5,195 bases of DNA from Thermoplasmata archaeon (GCA_021797225.1 JAKAAE010000116.1:1-5195), one strand, 5' to 3'; positions 1 to 4,973 are shown, numbered from the stretch's first letter. Numbers and translations: made by a program. The notes: generated from the letters alone by a model not told the origin.

Positions 1-31
1 CATTATTATACATCTCATCCACTGAACTCAC
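1..31 (-). CDS. IS3-type transposase OrfB, N-terminal fragment cut by window edge
   Basis: Only ten codons are visible, reading VSSVDEMYNN from a GTG start at 31-29. The GTG overlaps the OrfA stop codon (GTGA), and an AGGAGG motif lies at 37-42 on the minus strand, five bases upstream. The fragment is in the -1 frame relative to OrfA, as in IS3-family elements, where OrfB carries the DDE integrase domain. That domain would lie outside the window, so its presence is inferred from OrfA and the frame arrangement. The frame could be reached by translational coupling at the GTG or by -1 slippage at an A9 run (positions 50-58). Confidence 0.5.
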   Translation of the reverse strand, partial: MSSVDEMYNN

Positions 32-312
32 CTTTTCCTCCTCATATAATTTTTTTTTAAAATTTCATTTGCTATGGTCATTTCACCTATTATTGATTTA
101 AGATTTTCAACTTCTTTAACTAAAGCCTTATCAGGATCCTTCCCTTCCAGACCCTTTCTTCCACCTTCCAAGAACTGCTCCTTCCATTTATAGAACATTG
201 ATACTGCTATTCCATGCTCCCTGCATATCTCTGCTATTGTAATGTTAGGGTTCTGGAATGATTCCATTATAATATTGTACTTCTCCTCGCCTGTATATAA
301 TCGTCCCGGCAT
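28..312 (-). CDS. IS3-type transposase OrfA (HTH_Tnp_1 family)
   Basis: This 94-residue protein has the usual size and layout of an IS3/IS911-type OrfA, the DNA-binding subunit that recognises the ends of the element. A helix-turn-helix occupies about residues 24-47 (ITIAEICREHGIAVSMFYKW), followed by the family's KEQFLEGG stretch. A leucine-zipper-like coiled coil covers about residues 63-87 and ends in the typical ANEILKK. The ATG is supported by a canonical Shine-Dalgarno site (GGGAGGT) seven bases upstream. Near the 3' end there is an A9 run, a candidate -1 slippage site, and then an AGGAGG that could restart translation at OrfB. The reading frame is intact, so the element may still be active. 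The terminal inverted repeat of this end should lie upstream of OrfA, but I could not locate it because the other end is not in the window. Confidence 0.85.
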   Translation of the reverse strand: MPGRLYTGEEKYNIIMESFQNPNITIAEICREHGIAVSMFYKWKEQFLEGGRKGLEGKDPDKALVKEVENLKSIIGEMTIANEILKKNYMRRKR

Positions 313-319
313 TTACATT

Positions 320-340
320 ACCTCCCTTATATATTTATAT
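320..340 (-). promoter_or_regulatory. OrfA ribosome-binding site and TATA-rich promoter
   Basis: On the minus strand GGGAGGT (326-320) lies seven bases before the OrfA ATG, an optimal Shine-Dalgarno position. Immediately upstream is TTATATAAATATATAAG, a TATA-like stretch. The TATA-rich run is too close for a long leader, so a short leader carrying the Shine-Dalgarno site is most likely. The host genes in this window lack such a site close to their ATG. Confidence 0.55.
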
Positions 341-496
341 AAATTATTCATTATATATATCTCTTTACATGTGTATAAGTTTAAACTATCCATAACCATC
401 CCTGTTATCTTCAGATGGAAATATAAAATGGATGAGATCACAATAGCATAGGAATTAAGCGAATGCTAATCTAGTCGAACAGATTCTTTGATATAT

Positions 497-524
497 GGCA
501 CATATAGGAAATTGTATCTGTGCC
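497..524. repeat. Inverted repeat / hairpin, 10-bp arms
   Basis: GGCACATATA (497-506) and TATCTGTGCC (515-524) are inverted copies with 9 of 10 positions pairing around an 8-base loop. It lies between the IS3-type element and the next ORF. It could be a transcription end signal, a remnant of an element terminus, or a protein site; no gene touches it. Confidence 0.45.
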
Positions 525-640
525 CTTTATGCATATCTGTTCAGTTTTAATTGCCTTCATAAGCAACATTTTAATAACACAAGTGCATATAAAATTTCGT
601 TTTATCCGTATTCCTTTAAATTCCTATTTAGTTGATACCT

Positions 641-650
641 AAATAATATA
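641..650 (+). promoter_or_regulatory. TATA-like box for the ORF at 673
   Basis: AAATAATATA is centred about 27 bases before the ATG at 673, and no Shine-Dalgarno motif lies between. This is the spacing expected for a leaderless archaeal transcript that starts at or next to the start codon. It supports transcription of this ORF, even if the ORF is a remnant. Confidence 0.4.
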
Positions 651-672
651 TTATGGCACAAGGTTATTAGTA

Positions 673-891
673 ATGATAACTATACCCGTGACCATACTCT
701 CTGCCCTCAAGGTATCATTAATCACATCTTCCTATATCCTTGCGAACATCGCATTCGACTATTTAAGCCCAGTTGGATATTCCAGCCCGGTTCGGGCAAT
801 GTTTACTGACCAATTTGGTCTTTTTGGCGCCGGAACAATAAGTACAATCGCATATGGAATCATAAGTCCTATATTGATAGTTGTCGGCTAG
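673..891 (+). CDS. Small hydrophobic membrane protein, possibly an ABC-2-type permease remnant
   Basis: The 72-residue product has two hydrophobic segments, about residues 5-28 and 48-72, joined by a polar loop containing DYLSPVGYSSP. No enzymatic motif is visible. The ATG is the first start codon after an in-frame stop at 640-642, and the TATA spacing fits a leaderless start. The frame ends at TAG (889-891), but the codons after it also read as membrane protein and finish with a basic RAKYRD tail. A final helix followed by a short basic tail ending in RD is common at the C-terminus of ABC-2-type permeases, and an SP-rich loop before the last helices fits too. My tentative reading is therefore the last third of such a permease, truncated at the front and interrupted near the end. 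No ATP-binding partner gene is in the window. It could instead be a genuine small membrane protein. Confidence 0.45.
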   Translation: MITIPVTILSALKVSLITSSYILANIAFDYLSPVGYSSPVRAMFTDQFGLFGAGTISTIAYGIISPILIVVG

Positions 892-948
892 TTATGGATA
901 ATTGTTCCATTCAGCCTTGCATGCGTACGTGCAAAATACAGGGATTAA
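892..948 (+). pseudogene. In-frame continuation of the membrane ORF beyond TAG
   Basis: After the TAG at 889-891 the same frame runs 18 more codons, LWIIVPFSLACVRAKYRD, to a TAA at 946-948. The first part is strongly hydrophobic and the end is basic, as expected if it completes the preceding helix and its cytoplasmic end. This suggests that the TAG is a nonsense mutation in a 91-codon frame. The stretch is short, so chance cannot be excluded. Confidence 0.35.
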
Positions 949-1015
949 TATTGTGTACAATTGAAAGAAGCTCATGAGGTGTAATCATTCTCCCAAGTGG
1001 CTGTTATTGAGTTAT

Positions 1016-1046
1016 GTGGTTTGTGCTTTCAGAACGAAAGCACCAC
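1016..1046. repeat. Hairpin spanning the dsrE-like stop codon
   Basis: GTGCTTTC (1023-1030) and GAAAGCAC (1036-1043) form a perfect 8-bp stem around AGAAC. The stem extends to 11 bp with GTG (1016-1018) against CAC (1044-1046) if four or so bases bulge. The stop codon of the minus-strand gene (1031-1029) lies at the loop edge. No T-run follows on the minus strand, so a classical terminator is not supported; 3'-end stabilisation or processing is possible. Confidence 0.45.
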
Positions 1047-1373
1047 GTACCCATTATTAACATAATGTGAAATCTGTTCTCCAGCCGGAAGCAAAACTAC
1101 GCCGAGTTTCTTCAGCTGTTCTTCCACATTATATATTTTGGCGATACCTATACAGGCGGAATCCACGGCATTTGCCTTGATCAATTTATCAAAATGATCC
1201 TTTATCTGGTCATCAAGTTTAAGTATATAGCCTTCGCTTGCCCCGTAGAACAAAACCTTAACATCTTCGTACCTGTTTTTCTCTATTGCCCTGGAAGCCG
1301 TGGCAATTCCAAGATCAGCTTTATCCTTATCCTTTTCTCCGCTTATTATTAGAAACAATACTTTTGACATCAT
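1029..1373 (-). CDS. DsrE/DsrF-like family protein (putative sulfur-carrier/sulfurtransferase)
   Basis: This 114-residue protein has the size and pattern of the single-domain DsrE/F-like superfamily, soluble alpha/beta proteins that in several systems bind or relay sulfane sulfur on a cysteine. The N-terminal strand is KVLFLIISGE (residues 4-13). It is followed by a helix with TASRAIEKN, the strand VKVLFYG (38-44), and the family-like end KKLGVVLLPAGEQISHYVNNGYVVLSF split across residues 88-114. The only cysteine, Cys74 in DSACIGIA, sits where the family places its reactive cysteine. Two adjacent ATGs (1373 and 1370) are possible starts. The TATA-like box upstream fits the second slightly better, which would give 113 residues. 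The gene is divergent from the regulator at 1720 and convergent with the small membrane ORF. No dsr, tusA or heterodisulfide-reductase-like partner is visible, so the pathway is unknown. Confidence 0.82.
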   Translation of the reverse strand: MMSKVLFLIISGEKDKDKADLGIATASRAIEKNRYEDVKVLFYGASEGYILKLDDQIKDHFDKLIKANAVDSACIGIAKIYNVEEQLKKLGVVLLPAGEQISHYVNNGYVVLSF

Positions 1374-1385
1374 ACCAACATTATG

Positions 1386-1398
1386 TTATACATATTAA
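1386..1398 (-). promoter_or_regulatory. TATA-like box for the dsrE-like gene
   Basis: On the minus strand TTAATATGTATAA lies about 20-24 bases before the two candidate ATGs, with no Shine-Dalgarno motif between, consistent with a leaderless mRNA. Only 13 bases separate this box from the left end of the MITE candidate, so sequences upstream of the core promoter are supplied by that element. Confidence 0.45.
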
Positions 1399-1411
1399 GG
1401 ATTACCGAACA

Positions 1412-1434
1412 TTCTATGGCGATCATTAACTGTT
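1412..1434 (+). repeat. Left terminal inverted repeat of the MITE candidate
   Basis: It starts TTCTATGGCGATCATT and pairs with the inverted copy at 1581-1603 at 21 of 23 positions. The mismatches are at the 17th and 19th bases from the outer end. Confidence 0.7.
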
Positions 1435-1580
1435 ATTTCATTTGCAAAACAATTGACAGAGAATCCCAATATCATTGTTTCCATAAACGAAATTATATAA
1501 TGAGCATTACACCCCACAGAAATTTGATTCGAAACATTGAATATTTAGGTGCCCAGAGCGTATTTACACGTAAAATTTCC

Positions 1581-1603
1581 AACACTCAATGATCGCCATA
1601 GAA
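1581..1603 (-). repeat. Right terminal inverted repeat of the MITE candidate
   Basis: Read on the minus strand it starts TTCTATGGCGATCATT, identical to the left end for 16 bases. Similarity stops at the outer edge on both sides, which defines the boundaries 1412 and 1603. Confidence 0.7.
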
Positions 1604-1618
1604 CTAATCACAAAGTTT

Positions 1619-1651
1619 TAATATTAAATATAGATTATAATTATAAGGAGG
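1619..1651 (+). promoter_or_regulatory. Possible distal promoter with a stranded Shine-Dalgarno-like motif
   Basis: A very AT-rich stretch with TTAAATATAG and TTATAATTATAA is followed by AAGGAGGG (1644-1651). No start codon follows the purine motif at a usable distance: the regulator ATG is 68 bases away and the intervening frame has a stop at 1669-1671. It may be a second promoter giving a leader RNA, or the 5' remnant of a displaced gene start. Confidence 0.3.
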
Positions 1652-1681
1652 GTTTCAGAGAAATCAGATAATATTGTATTC

Positions 1682-1691
1682 TATTTAAAAC
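1682..1691 (+). promoter_or_regulatory. Proximal TATA-like box for the regulator
   Basis: TATTTAAAAC is centred about 33 bases before the ATG at 1720, which predicts a transcript with a leader of only a few bases. The AGGA just before the ATG is too close to be a normal Shine-Dalgarno site. Confidence 0.4.
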
Positions 1692-1719
1692 GATTTCTGT
1701 TTTATCAGTCTCAGGAACG

Positions 1720-2712
1720 ATGGAAACAATGGTATTTGATGAAATATCCAAAAGAATTATTCGCGATTTTCAATGGACAGGTGGTGAAAAAGTAAAGGAT
1801 ACATTCAATCTGTCAATATACAGGATAGCAAAAGACATTAATGTTCATCCTAAGATTGTAGAGAACAGGCTGAAATATATGATGGAGTTAGGTATAATTC
1901 GTGATGTTAAATATTATGCTGTTGACAGTTATATGCCATGGAGCCGGTATTTTATTCTCATTGCCGGTTCCATAAATATACCTGAAGGCATTAAGGAGCA
2001 CTTTTGTGAGTTTCCGTTTATAGAACGCACAATATTTGGATCGCTCTTCAGGTACTCCCAACCATCTAATGGATTAATGACTATACGCGAATTCTGCAGC
2101 ATCTCGGTTATAAGCCCGAACGGCGAAAATGTGGAGGATAAGGTTAAAATAATAAAAAATTTTTGTAGGGTTCCTCTTAAAATCATTTCTATAGTACGGG
2201 ATCAGTCTGAAAATGGCAAATTATTGGATGAAAAGGATCTACGCATTGTTTATGCAATTCTAAAACAGTCGCCAATGAAAATAAACATTAATAAAATGGC
2301 ACAGAGCATGAACATTCCTCTCAGGACATTGAGAAGGCATGTAAATCGCCTGTTGGAAGAGGGGGTTATATATGAGGAGGTATCATTGGATACAAGTAAG
2401 TGCAAGGGAATACTTTTACCCAGCGCAATAATGGAGGGACATATTGACAAATGGCTTCCTATGATATTGCGCTCAAAACTTCTAAGCAATTTATTATTGC
2501 TATACAAGAATTTTGCCACATATTCTTTTTATATTTTTAGTACTGATACATTCTCTCTCATGGACGAGCTTGCATCAGAGCTTATGAAAATCAATAGTGA
2601 TGTACTTCTATCTTATAGAAATGGATCATGCAATAATCCTTTCGTGCATTACCCATGGAATATGAAAGAAATAGAGAATGAAAACGAGGAAACTGAAATT
2701 AAACAGGTATAA
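1720..2712 (+). CDS. Transcriptional regulator with two winged-helix domains (AsnC/Lrp-like)
   Basis: The 330-residue protein appears duplicated in plan. A first winged helix covers about residues 8-66, with the recognition region IYRIAKDINVHPKIVENRLK (33-52) and the wing lead-in MELGIIRDV. A mixed alpha/beta domain follows at about 75-160. A second winged helix covers about 169-222, with INKMAQSMNIPLRTLRRHVN (190-209) followed by LLEEGVIYEE. A second alpha/beta domain lies at about 228-305, and the tail is acidic and glutamate-rich (317-330). Paired DNA-binding and effector-like halves resemble long AsnC/Lrp-related regulators of archaea; whether the alpha/beta parts are true ligand-binding RAM domains is inference. 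ATG at 1720 is the first start after a stop at 1669-1671; a second ATG at 1729 is also possible. It is divergent from the dsrE-like gene, so autoregulation and control of that neighbour are plausible. The effector is unknown. Confidence 0.75.
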   Translation: METMVFDEISKRIIRDFQWTGGEKVKDTFNLSIYRIAKDINVHPKIVENRLKYMMELGIIRDVKYYAVDSYMPWSRYFILIAGSINIPEGIKEHFCEFPFIERTIFGSLFRYSQPSNGLMTIREFCSISVISPNGENVEDKVKIIKNFCRVPLKIISIVRDQSENGKLLDEKDLRIVYAILKQSPMKININKMAQSMNIPLRTLRRHVNRLLEEGVIYEEVSLDTSKCKGILLPSAIMEGHIDKWLPMILRSKLLSNLLLLYKNFATYSFYIFSTDTFSLMDELASELMKINSDVLLSYRNGSCNNPFVHYPWNMKEIENENEETEIKQV

Positions 2713-2835
2713 ATGTATGTGAGAAATAAGAGAGCTCTTTCTATACAAGTAAAAATGCTTGGTGTCTGTGATAGTGTAATATATTTACAATACCTTTGCA
2801 TTTATCCGGAAAACAACCCTGATTTATAGTCCTTT

Positions 2836-3072
2836 ATGAGAATTTTAAGGCAGAACGGAATCGATAAGATAGGCCATAGATGGAGCGGGATGCACACCAG
2901 GCGAAGAACAGGAAGATCACAGACAGCAAAAGAAATGGGAACGTTTGGTGCACTCAAGGCATTCCTTTCCAATATGGAGAATAACTATTACAGTGAGAAT
3001 GTTATTTTAGGGATTGATTTCATGAAGGAGTTCTCATCCATCATAGGGGAGGAAATGGATCAGGCATGGTGA
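2836..3072 (+). CDS. Unrecognised 78-aa basic protein, possible transposase C-terminal remnant
   Basis: I do not recognise this protein with confidence. Its first third is strongly basic, with HTRRRTGRSQTAKEM at residues 20-34. The rest is helical and amphipathic (GALKAFLSNMENNYYSENV, then DFMKEFSSIIGEEM). A basic stretch ending in TGRS and a Lys-Glu-Met, followed by helices, resembles the tail after the catalytic glutamate of some DDE transposases, but no catalytic residues are present to prove it. The ATG follows an in-frame stop at 2827-2829. There is no clear TATA box at leaderless distance (a weak TTTATAG is only about 10 bases away) and no Shine-Dalgarno, so the true N-terminus may be lost. 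It ends in a TGA that overlaps the ATG of the next ORF (ATGGTGA), as in coupled genes or in a frameshifted single gene. Confidence 0.4.
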   Translation: MRILRQNGIDKIGHRWSGMHTRRRTGRSQTAKEMGTFGALKAFLSNMENNYYSENVILGIDFMKEFSSIIGEEMDQAW

Positions 3073-3218
3073 CTCATAAGGCTCAATCCATGAGATCCAA
3101 CATGCGAAATGACAGGAGGAGAATGCCTGTTCTGCATGATCTTGTAAAGATTCTTGAAACACACAAGGAATTACCTGCAGAGGAACTGAGGGTATGGATA
3201 GAAGCAATCAAGATCTAA
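3066..3218 (+). CDS. Unrecognised 50-aa basic ORF overlapping the previous one in the -1 frame
   Basis: This ORF is too short for most gene finders but looks coding. Residues 1-20 are basic (MRSNMRNDRRRM at 9-20), followed by an amphipathic helix VLHDLVKILETHKELPAEEL and WIEAIKI at the C-terminus. It begins with ATGGTG inside the end of the preceding ORF (7-base overlap). Its composition continues the preceding one, so the two may be one gene split by a frameshift, made as a fusion by recoding, or be two coupled small proteins. There is no visible slippery run at the overlap, which favours mutation or coupling over programmed slippage. No function can be assigned. Confidence 0.4.
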   Translation: MVTHKAQSMRSNMRNDRRRMPVLHDLVKILETHKELPAEELRVWIEAIKI

Positions 3219-3371
3219 GACTATTTTGACGACATATGGTTATATGGTGTAGAATCACCAGGACGTTATAATCCAGCATTGAATGCCGCAGGAAATATCA
3301 TAAAATCTAAAAAATGGCACAATTCAGCACTCAATGTACCGTACTACTTAAAATATATAATTGTTGATTAT
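3219..3371 (+). other. Open frame continuing after the TAA, probably non-coding or decayed
   Basis: In the same frame as the preceding 50-codon ORF, 50 further sense codons run from 3219 to the TAA at 3369-3371 (starting DYFDDIWLYGVESPGRYNP). The only in-frame start is a TTG at 3279, with no support. The last part overlaps the TATA box of the surface-protein gene. It may be the decayed 3' part of the same gene, or an open frame by chance in promoter-proximal DNA. Confidence 0.25.
3348..3360 (+). promoter_or_regulatory. TATA box for the surface-protein gene
   Basis: TTAAAATATATAA is centred about 24 bases before the ATG at 3378, and no purine-rich ribosome site precedes the ATG. This is a clean arrangement for a leaderless archaeal transcript. 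Confidence 0.6.
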
Positions 3372-3377
3372 TAAAAT

Positions 3378-4973
3378 ATGTTAAAAATTAAATTTAAAAC
3401 AAGACGCAGCATGTTAAGCCTGGCCCTTATTATTATAGTTGCATTTTTTATGGTCGCCAACATCCCACCAGCAATGTCCGGTGCCGGGGCAATGCCACAT
3501 CCGGCACTAAACTCTCCGGCAGCGCCGGTATGGGGCTTCCAGGGGGCATATATGAACTATACCGTGACAATGACTAACAATACAGACAACATTACTCACT
3601 CCATCAATGGATATGAACAGTTTAATATCGTCTCTATTGGTCCAAATGGGAATTTTACTGTAGATGTATCGACAAATCTCACCTCCGGAAATTTCATCTT
3701 TGGGGCACAGCAATCCCCCTTTAACGGGACATTCAATACTCCTCCTGGAAATTTTCCTGTTTTGAATGCAACGGATATGTATAGTCTAAATACCGGCAAA
3801 CTACCCCCGTCTATATTTCCTCCCAATATGACAGTAAAGACCGGTGTTACGGTTACTGTACCGGCAGGTAAATATGTAGCTGACGAAATATCAGGAAATA
3901 ATATACTAGGTTCGAATTCATCATTAAAATTTTTTGTGGATAAAACTTCCGGCGTTCTTGTATATATGCATCTCAACGCTTCAGTAGTGGTGAGGGTGCA
4001 ACCACAACAAGTGTCAGAGTACATGAATTATAGCATGTCTCTTTCCAGTACAAATATTCCCATGGCCACAGGGTCAAATGGGTTCTTAGCAGGGGACGTG
4101 TCACCAGGTGGAGCCAAAGTTATGGTAGATGGTACCCCGGTCCCGGTTTTTAACGGGACATTCAATACGTCACTTGCGCCAGGGGAATATTATATTACCG
4201 CCGTCATGAATGGATACCGTGAAAACATAACAACTGTTTCCATTACACAGGGGAAAAACACACACATAAGCATTACCATGTTAAGGCTAAAAAATTCATT
4301 TACCATTTCAGGAGATGTTACACTGAGCCCGGTGCCCTCTCAAAAACTTTATGTGATATCTGTATTTGTAGGTGGTTCGCCTGCATATGTCAATCCGGTA
4401 ACAGACCAGTATAGCATAAATGTTCCTTCAGGAACATATAGAATATCGGCATTCTATCCCGGATATACGCCACAGGTATCAACTGTCAGCATAACCTCCT
4501 CGAAGACTATTAACTTCACACTACAAAAGCAGCCCAGCCCAACCTCTGTCATGAAAAATAACGATACAAGTGTAACCGGCTATAACGTAACAATATCAAA
4601 GATAATCAATGGCAAAGGTTTAATCGCAGTAAATTTCACAGCATCGAAGAATGGATCAATTTCAGTAACGCTTCCATATAAGGACATGAAAAATCTTACA
4701 CCTTTGCAGGTACTTAACAGTTCAGTCTACATTAATGGGGTTAAGGACAAAAACTTCACTATAGCATTTTCATCTAATTTCACGGTTGTTCTAACAGTTT
4801 ACAATATTCCTGCTGGAGACCCCATGCTTTATTGGCTTTACAGTCCATCAGCCCTTATCCCATCAACGTCGCATCCGGCGAAAATCCCACTACTTGACTA
4901 TGCCATAATAGGGGGTGTTGTTGTCGCCACTGCCATAATAGGTATTGTAGCAGTAGAAAGGAAGAAGAAATAA
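3378..4973 (+). CDS. Secreted, C-terminally anchored surface glycoprotein with tandem PEGA-like domains
   Basis: The 531-residue protein starts with a basic n-region (KIKFKTRR) and a hydrophobic core at about 13-30, ending in small residues near 33-38: a signal peptide. At the C-terminus a single hydrophobic segment (about 505-526) is followed by ERKKK, so the body is outside the cell and the tail inside. Residues about 50-225 form a beta-rich domain with the VTVPAGKYVADEI stretch (159-171) and FFVDKTSGVLVYM, seen in secreted DUF3108-like folds. Two tandem beta-sandwich repeats follow at about 236-301 and 308-383, each ending GEYYITA/GTYRISA, then a GY turn and VSIT: PEGA/carboxypeptidase-regulatory-like. 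A further beta domain covers about 395-482, then a Pro/Ser stalk. I count 23 N-x-S/T sequons, consistent with heavy glycosylation. No protease or other catalytic motif is seen; adhesion, envelope structure or binding are inferences. A TATA box and terminator flank it, so it is probably monocistronic. Confidence 0.8.
   Translation: MLKIKFKTRRSMLSLALIIIVAFFMVANIPPAMSGAGAMPHPALNSPAAPVWGFQGAYMNYTVTMTNNTDNITHSINGYEQFNIVSIGPNGNFTVDVSTNLTSGNFIFGAQQSPFNGTFNTPPGNFPVLNATDMYSLNTGKLPPSIFPPNMTVKTGVTVTVPAGKYVADEISGNNILGSNSSLKFFVDKTSGVLVYMHLNASVVVRVQPQQVSEYMNYSMSLSSTNIPMATGSNGFLAGDVSPGGAKVMVDGTPVPVFNGTFNTSLAPGEYYITAVMNGYRENITTVSITQGKNTHISITMLRLKNSFTISGDVTLSPVPSQKLYVISVFVGGSPAYVNPVTDQYSINVPSGTYRISAFYPGYTPQVSTVSITSSKTINFTLQKQPSPTSVMKNNDTSVTGYNVTISKIINGKGLIAVNFTASKNGSISVTLPYKDMKNLTPLQVLNSSVYINGVKDKNFTIAFSSNFTVVLTVYNIPAGDPMLYWLYSPSALIPSTSHPAKIPLLDYAIIGGVVVATAIIGIVAVERKKK
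3720..3739 (+). repeat. 20-bp exact direct repeat, copy 1
   Basis: This copy encodes FNGTFNT in the first ectodomain and is identical to 4149-4168. The copies are 429 bases (143 codons) apart in the same codon phase. Confidence 0.7.
4149..4168 (+). repeat. 20-bp exact direct repeat, copy 2
   Basis: This copy encodes FNGTFNT in the first PEGA-like domain. Identity at every base, including third codon positions, suggests recent copying or conversion rather than protein-level convergence, though chance is possible at this length. Confidence 0.7.

Larger units (their letters stand above)
313..672. other. AT-rich intergenic stretch without a convincing gene
   Basis: No reading frame here looks coding. 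The stretch holds the OrfA promoter at its left end, a hairpin at 497-524, a TATA-like CATATAAAAT at 586-595 with no start codon at a suitable distance, and the TATA box of the next ORF at 641-650. The outer end of the IS3-type element must lie somewhere in it, but the boundary cannot be fixed from one end. Confidence 0.6.
1412..1603. mobile_element. MITE-like element, 192 bp with 23-bp terminal inverted repeats
   Basis: The ends are inverted copies: 16 outer positions (TTCTATGGCGATCATT) match perfectly, and the match runs to 23 positions with two mismatches. The interior is AT-rich with no convincing coding frame and no transposase, the structure of a miniature inverted-repeat element moved by a transposase encoded elsewhere. 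No clear target-site duplication is seen; GAAC occurs just outside the left end (1407-1410) and at 1601-1604, but this overlaps the right repeat and may be chance. The element sits between the promoters of the divergent dsrE-like gene and the regulator. A large hairpin transcript or a regulatory inverted repeat are alternatives, but the 146-base spacer favours a mobile element. Confidence 0.65.

Noticed and set aside
242..451. Plus-strand 69-codon ORF over the start of OrfA
   Set aside because: It is largely antisense to the well supported OrfA and its AT-rich promoter; the product is low-complexity Ile/Tyr-rich with no promoter of its own.
889..891. Pyrrolysine at the TAG
   Set aside because: Known archaeal Pyl proteins are mainly methylamine methyltransferases; nothing here resembles one, so a nonsense mutation or a true stop is far more likely.
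950..961. ATTGT/ACAAT small palindrome after the membrane ORF
   Set aside because: The arms are only five bases in AT-rich DNA; chance is the simpler explanation.
1451..1456. TTGACA inside the MITE candidate, resembling a bacterial -35 box
   Set aside because: The context is archaeal, and no matching -10 box at proper spacing was seen; probably chance.
1383..1592. Plus-strand 69-codon ORF
   Set aside because: It spans nearly the whole MITE candidate, has no TATA or ribosome site, and the translation has no domain-like pattern.
1929..2519. Two minus-strand ORFs (2186-1929 and 2519-2250)
   Set aside because: Both are antisense to the regulator, whose frame has clear winged-helix motifs; neither has a promoter.
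2775..2789. TGTAA/TTACA palindrome downstream of the regulator
   Set aside because: It has five-base arms around an AT loop and no partner copies upstream of other genes; not enough to call an operator.
3507..4024. Two minus-strand ORFs (3713-3507 and 4024-3596)
   Set aside because: They overlap each other and lie antisense to the surface-protein gene, whose frame has a signal peptide, repeated domains and an anchor.
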